This document shows positions 52,892 through 64,000 of a stretch of 64,000 bases of DNA, piece by piece. Origin of the DNA: Phoebastria nigripes (lineage: Eukaryota; Chordata; Aves; Procellariiformes; Diomedeidae); contig JAYKAV010000023.1 in assembly GCA_035582835.1 (NCBI GenBank), positions 1,018,357 through 1,082,356 of the forward strand. Reading direction: 5' to 3'. The position numbers were made by a program, and so were the translations under genes. Within the stretch, counting starts at the first letter, position 1, and the number at the start of each line of letters is the position of its first letter. The notes beneath the pieces are model-generated. The model saw only the letters and a list, made by a program, of their open reading frames with translations, made no database searches and had not been told where the DNA came from.

Positions 52892-53029
52892 GAGAATGAC
52901 ATCTTCCTGGGCTGGGAAAAGGGAGCTTACAAGAAATGGGGAAAGAGTAAGAAAAAGTGCTCTGATCTAACACTAGAGGAAATGAAAAAACAGGCTGCTG
53001 TCCAGTGTCTTCGCTCTGCTTCTGATGAA
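52892..53029 (+). CDS. KIAA0232: KIAA0232 orthologue, second coding exon (residues 78-123)
   Basis: The exon follows an acceptor TTTTAG at 52886-52891 and ends at GAA|GTAAGT, a near-consensus donor. It is 138 bases, exactly 46 codons, so both ends are phase 0 and join cleanly to the preceding exon. The translation starts ENDIFLGWEKGAYKKWGK and ends AVQCLRSASDE, which I recognise as the continuation of KIAA0232. The segment is strongly basic in its middle (KKWGKSKKKC), which could be a nucleic-acid or nuclear-localisation surface, but that is inference. The following exon, expected to begin with a Ser-Ser-Gly sequence, was not found up to 64000, so the gene runs off the window and is partial here. 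Confidence 0.93.
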
Positions 53030-55000
53030 GTAAGTTTGGACTATTTAATAGAGTCTTAAGACTTTATGCCCTTCTCTGTCTTAGATATTTTTAGCTTGTG
53101 ATGCTTATCTTTTAATTTGTGGCTTCTTAAAATGCAAGTTCCCTGAGAGTTCTCTNAGAGTTCTTTATTTTTCTTTAGGAAATTATGAAATCTGTGTATG
53201 GTAGCAGGATTTCACAAAAGATTCTGTACTGTGTAGTGTCATGCTTTCCTTTCTGTAAGCCCTCACCTGTTCTTGTCAGGGACAGTTGCAATGCACCAGT
53301 TTGTGTTGAAATTACCACAAAGCTTTGCATAAAGATATTTCTTAAAATTCTAAATTTACTTTGTGTTGTGTGCGAGCAGCAAGGAATGGAATATTTGGGC
53401 AGCCATCTTGCTTTGTGCATGCTGTATGTGTAATCCAGAATTGCTAAATAAAATGCAATGTATAGTAGCAAATGTTCACTTTCCAGATTACATCATTGAG
53501 TGGAAGTGGAGTTGAAGTGCACTGACTGGAGAAGGTGAGGAGAGGTGAAGGCAACAGGTTGGAGGAAGATACCAGAGGCAGCAGATACCATGTAGCTCAA
53601 TGAAAAGTGGAGAAAGGGAGAGACCATCGAAGGAAATGTTTAAAAAGAAAAAATAATCTGTAGCACAGGTCAATGAAAGCTCTCCAGGGAGATTTTTCAG
53701 ACAGCAGAAACGAGAAAATTTCTCTTTTAGCTTACAGAACTACAAAACTACAAAGGTATTGTAGTACCTGTCACTACTGTAAGAAGAAACTCTACCCAGC
53801 CTATGCAGCCTGGTTGCATTATTGCTCCATACACCTTCCTAGTCACAGTTTGTGCTTGCGCAAGCATTTGTGTGGTTGTATGGAGAACTGGATTGGGAAA
53901 GTGAATCAGTTTCCTGAGATTAACCTGGTTGGGGTGGAGGAAATGTTAACCCAGAGAGGTTTCCTGGTCAGATTTGTAGCACAGACACTTGTGCCAGCAA
54001 GAGTGGGGAAGGTATGTGGCCAAGAATAATGAAGGAAGTGGGGTTGAATTGTGCGGTTATTCCCACCACCACCTTCAGCGCATTGCCATCATATACTGGC
54101 TTACTGTTTGTGAAGCTACTTGAGCATTTGTTCAGTTACTAAAGTGCTAATTGATTAATTGGGAGTTTTCTGAACTCCCATTTTCCCATTACTTAATATC
54201 CTAACAAAATGATGCAAAATATAATTTTGTTGGTAATTTGTTCTGCTCTTATAGTTACAGAATATTGAGGTCAGCACTCCGACTACCATAAAAGTTAATT
54301 TAAATGTGAAGCAAATATGAAGAAATAATTGCAAGAAGTAATGTCTTTCTCGAGGATATGACTATCTTTGTATACTCATTTTATGAACAACAAAAAGTAG
54401 TAGTCTCATACGTAGACCAGAGGAATACTGATGATCAATTTTTAGCTTTAGAAATTACTCTCTTGATGCATCTTCACATAGCTGAAAATCAAGGAGCATC
54501 ACTTAGAGCTAAATTTATATCATATAGAGAAATCCAGTTGAAAAGAAAAAGAAAGGAGGAAAATTTGTTAATAATCCCTGGTCTGCCTCCACTTGAAAGT
54601 TCATATAAGCTAAAACAGAAGAAGAAGGGAAGAAACCCTTCAACTAGAGTTTTGAAAGAATAAAAAGATGTGTGATCTGAAATGTTGAACAAGTAACTTC
54701 TTCCTTTGATGCCTGCCACCTTGTCAGATTTTTATTGTTCAACATTAACCTATAATCTACAACCTGTAGACTTGTGTTATTTCAGGGCTATTTTGACTTC
54801 TCTTGCATGCCTAGACAATTCAGCTTGCACATTTGTTGTCTTTAACGAACTTGTAGGTTATAATTTTTTTTAATGTATTTTCAAACACAGGGTTGAACCT
54901 TTAAACCTTTTTAAAAAAAAAAAAAGTTATTACTTAAAGCTGTTCTGTAGGTAGTTTAACACTTGTATTGCATAAGAGAGAAATATAGATTCTATAGATT

Positions 55001-55039
55001 TCCCCCCCCCTCCCTCCCCCCCAGAGTTGGGGGGAAGGG
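55001..55039. other. C-rich/G-rich structure motif in intron 3
   Basis: C-runs of 9, 3 and 7 are followed by a 6-base spacer and G6. The last C-run can pair with G6 as a pure G-C hairpin (55017-55022 with 55029-55034), while the C-runs give G-quadruplex potential on the minus strand. Confidence 0.7.
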
Positions 55040-55832
55040 TGATCCTGCTTTGATGATAGTGATATTTAAAAGTAACTTGTAAAGTATCTTTTCTTTCTGC
55101 TTTTCAAACNCATTTCCTATGTTGGCTGGTTTCTGTACTTATGTTTGTGTGCTAATGTGATGGGAATAATCAGTAGTTTTTGGACTGTGAAACATAATGT
55201 TACAATACTATTTCTGCTGAGGCATTCAAGCTGCCCCATGCAATGTTCATGATTTCATATCTACAAAAAGATAAAAATACTCTGTTAACTGTAGCCAAAA
55301 TTGATGATGAGTGGTGTGTGTGAGGAGCATTTATAAAAACTGTTGAGATACAAATAAATACTTTTTTTTTTTTACAATGCCACTTGAATTTTTTTTAATT
55401 GTTTTCTGAATCATCTGCAAATGTTTACCTGTAGAGGTTTTTTTTTTTGTCAAACAGGTAGAAGTTGGATGTATTCATTAGGATCTTCATAAATATGTCA
55501 ACTAGCAGCTTTGTTCTCATGGGATTTTCTTCTTGCAAGGGGTCTGGCAGTAGTCCACGTGGGCAGTTCTGGAGCTTGCTTATAGTTTTGCTATTCTTCT
55601 GTGATCCTTTTTTCAAAGAAGGTGGATACAGAAATACCAATATCCTCACATGGATATGGAACACTTGCTCTTGCAGCCTAACCTCTTCTTTCAACCTTAG
55701 CACTGGAGCAAGGCAGGCAAGGTTGAGGTAGCTCCGTTATTGGGAGTAATCGAAAGAAGTCTTAGTGTATTTAAACTTAAGTATGTTTAAATAAAATTGT
55801 ATTTAAGTGAAATGGTTAGAACGTTTACCCTG

Positions 55833-55916
55833 TGTGTGTCTGTAGAGAGAGTATACACACATGTATGTGTACACACACACAAACAAACAAAAAAAAAAAC
55901 CAAAAAAAAACAAAAT
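55833..55916 (+). repeat. TG/CA and A-rich low-complexity cluster
   Basis: A GTGTGTGT stretch, GAGAGAG, CACACA, another GTGT, then CACACACACA, AAAC units and A-rich sequence follow each other within 85 bases of intron 3. Confidence 0.85.
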
Positions 55917-57268
55917 AGGGAGACAATTAAATGAGTATTTTAGGATTTTGCAGTCTGATCTATTTTAGGGGGGAAAAATGTGCAGAGGATGAAAGGGTAT
56001 TGAGGGTTAATAATAACTTTTCTGACTCTCATAGGAAATGACAGAGATCCAGGTACCATAATTTTGATGTTTATATTTAATTACTTAAACCAGTAACATG
56101 TTGAGAAATTGCAGATAGTCTGCCTCCTCCCCCTACCAGTAATCAAAGGCCCTAAAATTGGGTGATCACTTCAAAAAGATGCTTGATGGGGAGAGGAAGT
56201 CATAAAATAGATTAGATGAAAATTGACTTGATAACAGTAAACACTGTTTTGTCAGTCTTTCATTTAATGGTTGAAGTAAATATTTTGAAATCTTGTCTCT
56301 TGTGGATTTTCATTTACATAGTATTCATTCTTAGGAAGTACTTTATTTGGTAGCTTAGTTTTGTTTGAATTCANTTTTTTGTCTCTTATTAAAGAGTAAT
56401 GCTGTAAAACACTAGTCGGAGGCAGAAATCCAAGACTCTAGTTATAATTTTATGGTACAGAAAACAAACATTTGACTTCAAAAATCCTACAGTTTGGTGT
56501 TTATTTCTGAAACATTTCCTAAGTTACGGAGTATGACAAGTCAGGGAAGCTGCAGTCTTTTGACTGCTCTGCATCACTGTGTCTTGCAGTGGCAAAGCAT
56601 GTTGTGGACTAAGTGCTTTTGTGAGAGGAGGCCTGATTTTGACATATACTATCTGGTATATGCAAGAATGCAAATTGTTAATGTNTGTATGTTCTGAGGA
56701 CAGTATTTTTTGTGTGACAAGCATTGTGTCTCAAGTTGTCTACATTCATATGAATCTTTGGCTGCAGATACTCTTGATGCAGTCAGAAGCAGAGAAAATG
56801 TAAGTACATTGCAACTTGCCAGAAAATGAAGACAGAATGATGGTGAGAAGAACTTCTCAGACAAGTACTTTAATGTAGTAATCAATTGCTATTCTTACTG
56901 CAGTTCTAAAGTTATTTTTTCCAAAACACTTGAACGGAGTATAAATAGCAGTTCAAAGATGTGCTGAAGAATTGTTCAAATTTTGAAAAGCTTGTTAATA
57001 TTGNCCTTGAACAGAGACTTTATCTTAATTCTTATCCTGCTGAATTGTAGAAGAAATTTTAAAATGTTGGTTTGCAATTAACTAGCAAAGTAAGGGTATC
57101 CATTCTAATAAAATGTTGGGTAAAAGAACCCAACTGTTTAGAACTGGGGAGTATTTATGTAAAAGTCCTTTGAAGAAAATAGGAAATTTTATCCTGAAAT
57201 TACTGCCTCAAATTTTAAGTAAAACCAGCTGTTTCTGTCAGCATTAAATGACTTTTTTTGGTTAGTGG

Positions 57269-57295
57269 TTTTGTTGTTGTTGTTGTTGTTGTTGT
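57269..57295 (+). repeat. (GTT)n microsatellite
   Basis: About nine perfect GTT units in intron 3, about 75 bases before a 60-base poly-T tract. Confidence 0.9.
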
Positions 57296-57370
57296 CTTTT
57301 TTAATTCCTGTCTGGTACACCTAAAACTAAGAAGGTCAGTTTGTTCATGTATAGTTTCTGAGATGCTTGC

Positions 57371-57396
57371 TTTTTTTTTTTTTTTTTTTTTTTTTN

Positions 57397-57430
<34 letters not shown>
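57371..57430 (+). repeat. Very long poly-T tract (about 60, one N)
   Basis: The longest homopolymer of the window, with an N at 57396. Its true length is uncertain. Confidence 0.9.
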
Positions 57431-57433
<3 letters not shown>

Positions 57434-60400
57434 CCTCCTAATTCTGAAAGTCTGTAAATTATTTTGGATTTGAATAATTAAACCTGTCAGTAACAAGACA
57501 GAAAGCAGTATCTTTGAGACTCAGAAGTTTAGTGAAAAAAGTAAGAGTTTAGAAATTGACCTGTGTTGTATTTTTGCAAGGTGGATACTGCCTGAGCAAG
57601 ACTGGAATTAGAGGTTACTTGTTGAGACTGATACATGTAAGACTTTCCAGTAGGTATATTTCCTACTAATAATATTGAAATTACTCATGTTGTCTGCCCA
57701 TTGGCCATAAATCCAAGCTTAATTACCTTTTAACTGACTAGTTTTCTGCTAAAGGTTGCATTGCTCAATAGAGCAAGCAGGTTTTCAGCTGTGTTATTGC
57801 AGTTCCTATATAATATAGTTCATTCACTGAATCCTTGTAGTATTACATGCGAAATTCCACCCCAAGATGGTGCTAGAGTTTCAGTTAAAGCAATCGGTGT
57901 ATCTTTATTCTGCTGAACTGACTGTGTGAGGACATTTTAAGAATGAGCAAAGGAGACTACTTCATATGTGTCTTACTTTCTGCACTGATGAAACCAGACC
58001 TCCCAGACTCTTTCCTTCTCTGCCTATAGGTGGCCACTTCACCTAAGCTGTTCCACAGCACATACCGAGACATTGCTAGTGTCTAATGCTGCTGATCTCT
58101 CAAGGCATGTCCTAATGGGGTTCAGGCAGTGGTCCATTTGTGAACTAACCAGGCTCTCAAAATCTGCTAACTGCCACATGAAACAGTGTACATCATGTTA
58201 AAGTAAGAATTAGTCTTGGTTGATAGATTCCATAATGAATTTTGAAAGAGCACTGCTCTAATATATTTGACAAAAGCAAACAGTGCCTTCCGTCCCATTG
58301 TTCTAAGAGGTTACTGCTTGGAGGTAACACTGGAACATAATTGGTGAAACTTCATAACAGTAATTTCTCTGAAATGTAGTCAGGTGTGGGCAGGCTGTTG
58401 TTTGGAGCATTGGCTTCACTTGCTTTGAATTTTGAGGAGGGAATATGACCCTTCTGATATCTGTATTATCATATGGGAGCACTTACAGGAACAAGTGTGG
58501 CTCTAGTGAACAGTGTTGTTAAAAATTTGAAATTGTAATCTTTTATTCTCAAATGTACCTTGCTTTCAGCACAAATTTGAGATGTGTCTAAAATAAGATT
58601 CTGTTGAAAATTTCTTAGCATTTGTCATCTTTCTTGCTCTAAGTGCAGAACTATCAAACTTTCCATGCAGTTACTACAGTTCTGCACATAAACCTTATTT
58701 GAAGAAATAAGCTCCTAATCAGGCCAAATTAATCAATTGGTTATGATTCCATGTCTGCGCATATTTTTATTGATGGGTTACTCTGGCCAACTATTGTAGT
58801 CTCCAAAGATTAATGGTACCTGTGTGCCAGTTAGACGAAGGCACTGTTGCATAATCTGTCTTGTACTTGGCAATAGTGACGTGCGAGAACTGAGGCAAAA
58901 AGGCTTGTGGAGCCCATAGCCCAGGGACTATGTTTCTTTTCGTCTTATGTAGGATGCCAGATTAACTAGATTATTTAAAATTCATTTTAATCACTGATTT
59001 ATTTCTGCTGTTCTCTGCTTCTCTGATGTAAGCCAATATTAGGTAGGTAATACACTCTGACCACTACGCTGAGGTACCAGGGAATTGGCTAGTAAACATT
59101 AGATGGTTTGTTAAGTGATTTAACTTGCGCATCTTCATATAACTAGAAGTGACATGAACAAGAGATGTGTAAAGAAAGTGCCCAATATTCTTTTGACTTT
59201 TTTTAAAAATAAGTGAAAAACATTAGTCAAAAAGCCCTGTAAGGAGGGTAACAAAGTGCTAGGATGAACACTGTTAATGTAAAGATAAAGGACAGCACAA
59301 GAATAAAGCAAGTTGTGCAGAAGCCATCTTAACAAATCACAAAGGTGAAATGCTGAAGTTGCTGTTGAAAAGTCCAAATTTATTAAAGCAAAAAAATGAA
59401 GTTAAGGTTCCAAAACAACCGTAATGCTTCTTGAAGCATATATCCTGACTAGCTCAGTAGTAAGCATTTCTGTATGTCTGAGGATGATTGTTCAGAATTT
59501 TTTTCCAGGAAATGCCAAAACACTTCACAAAACCAGTGCATATTATCTTTCTTCTGGGTTGTTTCCAGCTGGCCTTCTGGAAAGGGATATACTAGCTGTT
59601 TCTAGAACACACAGCATTATTTAGGAAAGGATTTTAAAATTTTTCAGGAGCTAAGGAGAATTGTAGACAAGATGTATGTTTTGAAAAATAAAATCAAGCT
59701 AGGACTGATATCACTCAGCTGCTTCTGTGAGAAGGCACCATAGGGTTTTATTATTTCCAACCAGTCATTGTTTTTCTATGATAATTTAATTTGTATTGGT
59801 TTAAGAGAATTTGTATTGGCTCTGTATTATCAAATCCATTGGCTTCAAAAGTTTTCCTTCTTTCTCCATTTATANACTACGTAAGCTATGTGGTATTGAA
59901 TTTGGCAAACTATATTAGCCTGTGTTTTATAACTTCAGATACCATGTAGAAAATTGAAGTGAATTTGTCTTGCCAAGGTAACCATCACAGAATAAAATAA
60001 TTACAATAAATCTGTTCCTTTTTGCTTATGACTTTGGCATTTAAATAGATATTCATAGTACCACATATCTGATTTGTCAGGTTACTGAAGCTGCTACCCT
60101 GAGTATAATATTAACTTTAATGGAAGTTGACAAAAGTTTTAGTTATTCCAATTTTTGTACAAGTTTTCTTGATACAGAAAAAGTTTATATCGAACTGGAA
60201 AGAAGTTCTTGTGGGAGCTTAGTCTACACAGAAGTTGCTTCATAACATTTTTTTGGGCATTTGTTTCTCAGTTTACATCAGGCTAGCAAAAGTAAATTAA
60301 TGTTTATCTTGTATTTCTTATATTTAAGTATCTCCCATAGTATAGATCATCTTGTCTTGGAGGCTGAAAGTAGGTGTTCGGTATGATTGAAAGTTATTTC

Positions 60401-61590
60401 ACCTTGCGTGTACTCCCAATGATAATGGGAGCAAAATGGGGCAAGGCAATTCTCTCACCAGCAGCTTCTCTGATATATCTGGGACAGAAAGAAAGTTTGC
60501 ATATGCACATCTTGGAGGGAGAAGGCGGCACAATCTTTCAGATAAACAACCATGGCCATGAAAATGCCAGAGAAGTCAGTTACAGAGGCTCTCCTGATTA
60601 ATGCCTTGTGTTTCATCACAGAACAATGTTACTAGATTATAATTTTCCTTAATGTAGAACAATCATTTTCACCAAAAATTTTAGTTGGGGCCCATTATGA
60701 ATTCTTATCATATGCACAAGCAGACTTCAATGAATATGGGAGAGTACCTACTGAGGAAATTTCAAGCGTCCTTTCTACATTTCACTTGATGCAGAAAATA
60801 ACTTTTGCATAATTGGCGGGAACACATTTTAAAAAGTTTCTCCTGTTTCATTGATAATATAGATAAGAACATTTCAGCATCCGCAAGCTGAAGTACTGCG
60901 ATTAAGTGAAACCTCACAGCAGCGCTACTTACAAGGATAGTAAGTCTTTTCTGGCTTTGAAGTCAGCATGTTTGTTTATAAGCGATGAATAATAATCAAG
61001 AAGAATAGTTTCTAGAGAGAAATTATCCTTTCTGGATACAATTCTTGTAGCTCCCTCCTGTAGCAGGCTACATTGAGATCAAAGTTATCCCCCCAAGAAG
61101 GCAGGATTATTAGCTATTCCTAATGCTGTTTTAGTACAGGAGACAGGACTAAGAGAGTTGCAAGAAAGTATTTTTCTCTTCTTGTTGGAGAGCTATTGCT
61201 CTTATATTGCTTGAGATTGGATTTTTGTGATACTAAGTTGGTTTGTCTGCTTGGAAATCAATATCTAAAGTCACACATCTATTGAAGATTACTTGGATCA
61301 AGTATTCATGAGCCCCAAAAGAGACGTTAATAAATATAATTTGTTTTTCTGACTGGTCCAATGTCTNTGTTGTAAATCATTATGTATTCAAGTGAGAAGA
61401 TAAAGATTTAATTATGGTCTCACTACTGAAGGGTCAAAAAGCTGTTGTCCAAATACATACTCTAAACGTTTCTTAGTGTCATCCACCTTACTATACCGGA
61501 GGAAAAGCCCATAATGCAAACTGGAACCTTGTTTTATTCCTTTGAACTCTACCCGGATTGAACATCCCAGGGAGGCTACTGTTTTGGTGG

Positions 61591-61610
61591 ATTTATTTAT
61601 TTATTTATTT
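61591..61610 (+). repeat. (ATTT)5 microsatellite
   Basis: Five perfect units in intron 3. A similar (TTTA)n run occurs at about 39499-39519. Confidence 0.9.
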
Positions 61611-62050
61611 AGTGATGATCTTGGGGTTAGGGATTTTTTTTTTAGTCCTTTTTTGGACTATCTCTTGAGCACCTCCTTTGAGAGTACTTGTAACCAGATG
61701 AATTATACTGTATCAGAATGTTAGAAAATGAAAACCTAGACTTTCATCTAGCTCTCATCATCTTACAAAATATAGAAATAGATGTGTGGTTGCAATGAAT
61801 CACATTTTGTGCCTTATTCAGTTCACGTGGCTTAACAGCTGATTCATATAGAACAGCTACCTAATCCTGCTCTTGGTGACAGGCTACATGCCAAGAAAAC
61901 AGTCCTGGTACACTACAGTCAGAGTTCCCTGTCTGTCTGGAGAGTCCTATGACCTATTAAAAGAATGATTTGAAACTGTGAATATATTGATTTACTTTAA
62001 TTTCTAGATTGTTTGAACTTGCATTCTGTGAAAGGAGNGTCTGTATTCTG

Positions 62051-62132
62051 CTCTAGCTGATCCTGCTTCAGCAGAGGTTTGGACTAGATGATCTCCAGAG
62101 GTTCTTTCCAACCTAAACAATTCTGTGTGTCT
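62051..62132 (+). mobile_element. CR1 LINE 3'-end relic, plus strand
   Basis: The string around GGTTTGGACTAGATGATCTC (62077-62096), followed by CCAGAGGTTCTTTCCAACCT and an ATTCTGTG-type end, is the typical CR1 3' UTR. It is short and diverged, without coding sequence. Confidence 0.85.
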
Positions 62133-62389
62133 GGGAAAGTGAAATGAGGATTTGTTTTAAAAGTATAAGCTAGAAAGCTCTCAAAAACCTAAAAGCAAAT
62201 GAGTGATTATTTTAATTGTTAAAGTAAAATGAAGTGTAATGCTTTTGTCTTTTCAAAAAGCTTGAAGAGGAACAAGGAACTTTCCTCATACCTTACAGGT
62301 CTGAAGTAACAAGCCATATTTAGTAAATATTTACAGTACATAGTTCAAACCTTCTGGAGGAAAGCTGTTAACTTATGTTAGGCTAGAAG

Positions 62390-62447
62390 CAAAAAAAAGA
62401 AACCCCCCAAAACCCAANCCAAAACAAAACCCCCAAAAAACAACCCT
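62390..62447 (+). repeat. A/C-only low-complexity tract
   Basis: About 58 bases with almost only A and C, alternating C-runs of 2-6 with AAAA. The minus strand has GGGG/TTTT character. An N is at 62418. Confidence 0.8.
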
Positions 62448-64000
62448 TCCCTTTGAGCTGTATAATCTGATGGAATTTTTCAGTTTCCGTGTATATATTT
62501 ATGGTATATCAGATGTGGAAAGCTCATTCTAAATACTGGCTATCACAACTTTGTTCTCCTCCTTTTGTCCAGAATTTTTGGCTATTGCCTATGTAGAGAT
62601 CCGCAGAACAAAGTATACATTTGCATGGCATTTTTTTGGATGGAAGTACGAGAGCCATAACTAGACATCATTACTGGGTGACAGGAAGGGGTGAAAGATC
62701 AGCGAAAACAAAAAATGTTGCTGACCAATGCTATCCTCAGTTCCATAGAATAACTATGTGAAATAATAGTGGTGCATGAACATTTGTGATCAAATTCAGG
62801 AAAACCTTGTTAAATCTCCTGGATGGTGACTGCGCAGTGTGTGGTGGAACATTCAGAAGTAACCTACTAGCAGAGATGAATGTCAACAAGAATTGAAGTG
62901 ATTCGTCAAGAATCTGAGAGGAGCTAATGTTTTACAGCTTCTTACTAAAAACTCTCAGAACATAGAAGCCAGTGCCCACTGTTAACATAGGCAACAGTTT
63001 TTAGTGGATTTGAATTTGGTGTACATAATATTGTTTTGTTTCCATGGTTCACAATTAATTAAACTGATTATTTTAAATNTATAAAAATATTTCAGAAGTA
63101 ACTAAATTTATAGATTTAATATCTTCTGGGAACATTTTCTGCAGCTATACAGGNGTGTGAACGTATGTACAAAAGCAAATGGGTTGCTTTAAGCTAATGG
63201 GTTACGACTTGTCATTTCTGGCAGCTCTACTTCCAAAGTAGAGCATGTTAAAAAGATCTTTGATTTAAGATTTGACATTACATATATATCTCTCTCTATG
63301 CGTGTGTGTATATATAAAAATGTGTGTGAGCTTTGCTGTTTCTTTTTTAATTGCTCTCATTCCTCGTTATGCAGAACTATGCTAATTTGGCTCTGAATAG
63401 AGTCATGTTGGTCAGTAAGCAAGGCACTGGCTGTTAGAGTCCTGTAAGTCCAGCAGTCATTGACTGTTCTTGTTCATGCTGGCTGAGTTCAGAAGCTTAA
63501 TTTATCTGTTAGCACGGTCAATCCTATGCCAGTAACATAACACCTATCCTTTATTTAATCCTTCCCTTGCTTCAGCTAGCTGATGAAAAGCCAAAAAGAA
63601 CAACTTTTGATGGAACTGGATGTAAGTTAAAGCAGGGGAAGGAAATAGAAATATGTTGGAAACAGAACAGAATAAAATGTGGTTTTGTTGTGGAGGAAGT
63701 TTTGTTACGCAAAATGAAAAATATGAATTAAAAAAATTATGTGCTGCCCTCTGTAGTTTGAATTAGAGAAAAGGGTTAGTAGAAATCTGGGTCAGTAGTT
63801 TAAATAATCTTACAGATAATCATGAGATTTAAGCCTTTCATGTTGGAATTACAAAAGCAATCATAATTAGGCACTTCCATGTTGAAAAATGTTTTTAAGG
63901 TACTCCAGTATTTGTACTGTTTGGGGGACTGTCTTTAAATTTGAACATAAGCAAAGCAGTTCAGGCAGATCACCTAATTTTGTTAACTGATTGTGTCCTA

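Larger units (their letters stand above)
53030..64000 (+). other. KIAA0232: KIAA0232 intron 3, 5' part
   Basis: The intron begins at a GTAAGT donor and has no acceptor leading into an exon I can recognise as KIAA0232 before the window ends, so it should be at least 11 kb. It contains a CR1 tail (62051-62132), low-complexity tracts (55001, 55833, 57269-57430, 62390) and two open frames of 118 and 101 codons (53673-54029 and 54358-54663) without recognised similarity. Confidence 0.75.

Noticed and set aside
53673..54029. 118-codon + frame just after the second coding exon
   Set aside because: It is not in splice continuity with the gene and shows no known domain. Cys/His residues are present but not in a regular zinc-binding spacing.
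63576..63621. Exon-like 46-base interval between TTGCTTCAG and GAT|GTAAGT
   Set aside because: The length is not a multiple of three and the peptide does not match the KIAA0232 sequence expected after the 52892-53029 exon. Taken as a pseudo-exon.
1..64000. CRISPR arrays, operons, phage or endogenous viral genes, tRNA and rRNA genes
   Set aside because: No regular spaced repeats, polycistronic coding, viral protein motifs or folded RNA genes were recognised; the window is typical intron and intergenic vertebrate DNA.

Overview
This is vertebrate nuclear DNA, most likely from a bird. Two CR1 LINE fragments end in the typical avian 3' tail (repeats of ATTCTATG), a third CR1 tail and an older, decayed CR1/L3-type copy are present, three MIR-like SINE relics are visible, and there is no sign of Alu, L1, viral or bacterial genes. 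Single isolated N bases occur throughout, as in a draft assembly with ambiguous consensus calls.

One protein-coding gene is supported. It is the 5' part of the orthologue of human KIAA0232, a large conserved protein of unknown function, on the + strand. The promoter lies in a CpG island at about 16970-19235, with two candidate non-coding first exons ending at strong donor sites (17859 and 18486). After an intron of about 18-19 kb, an exon at 36849-37352 carries a leader packed with small upstream ORFs, the start codon at 37122 and 77 codons. After a 15.5 kb intron, the next exon (52892-53029) adds 46 codons in phase. The rest of the gene was not found before 64000, so it should continue beyond the window.

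Layout: 1-16960 is AT-rich DNA upstream of the gene with no gene I can name. It has two MIR relics, one exon-like interval and a few unusually open but unrecognised frames. 16970-19235 is the promoter/CpG island, bracketed by two strong G-quadruplex motifs (16326 and 19212) and preceded by a symmetric AATAAA/TTTATT pair. 17860-36848 is intron 1, 37353-52891 is intron 2 and 53030-64000 is the start of intron 3. The introns hold CR1 and MIR copies and many long poly-T tracts on the sense strand.

The most notable observations are a CR1 copy flanked by a 47-bp direct repeat (CR1 normally makes little or no target duplication), the chain of overlapping uORFs just before the KIAA0232 start, a palindromic D-box-like site in the promoter, and the arrangement of splice and poly(A) signals around the CpG island. 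No new multi-gene system is visible.
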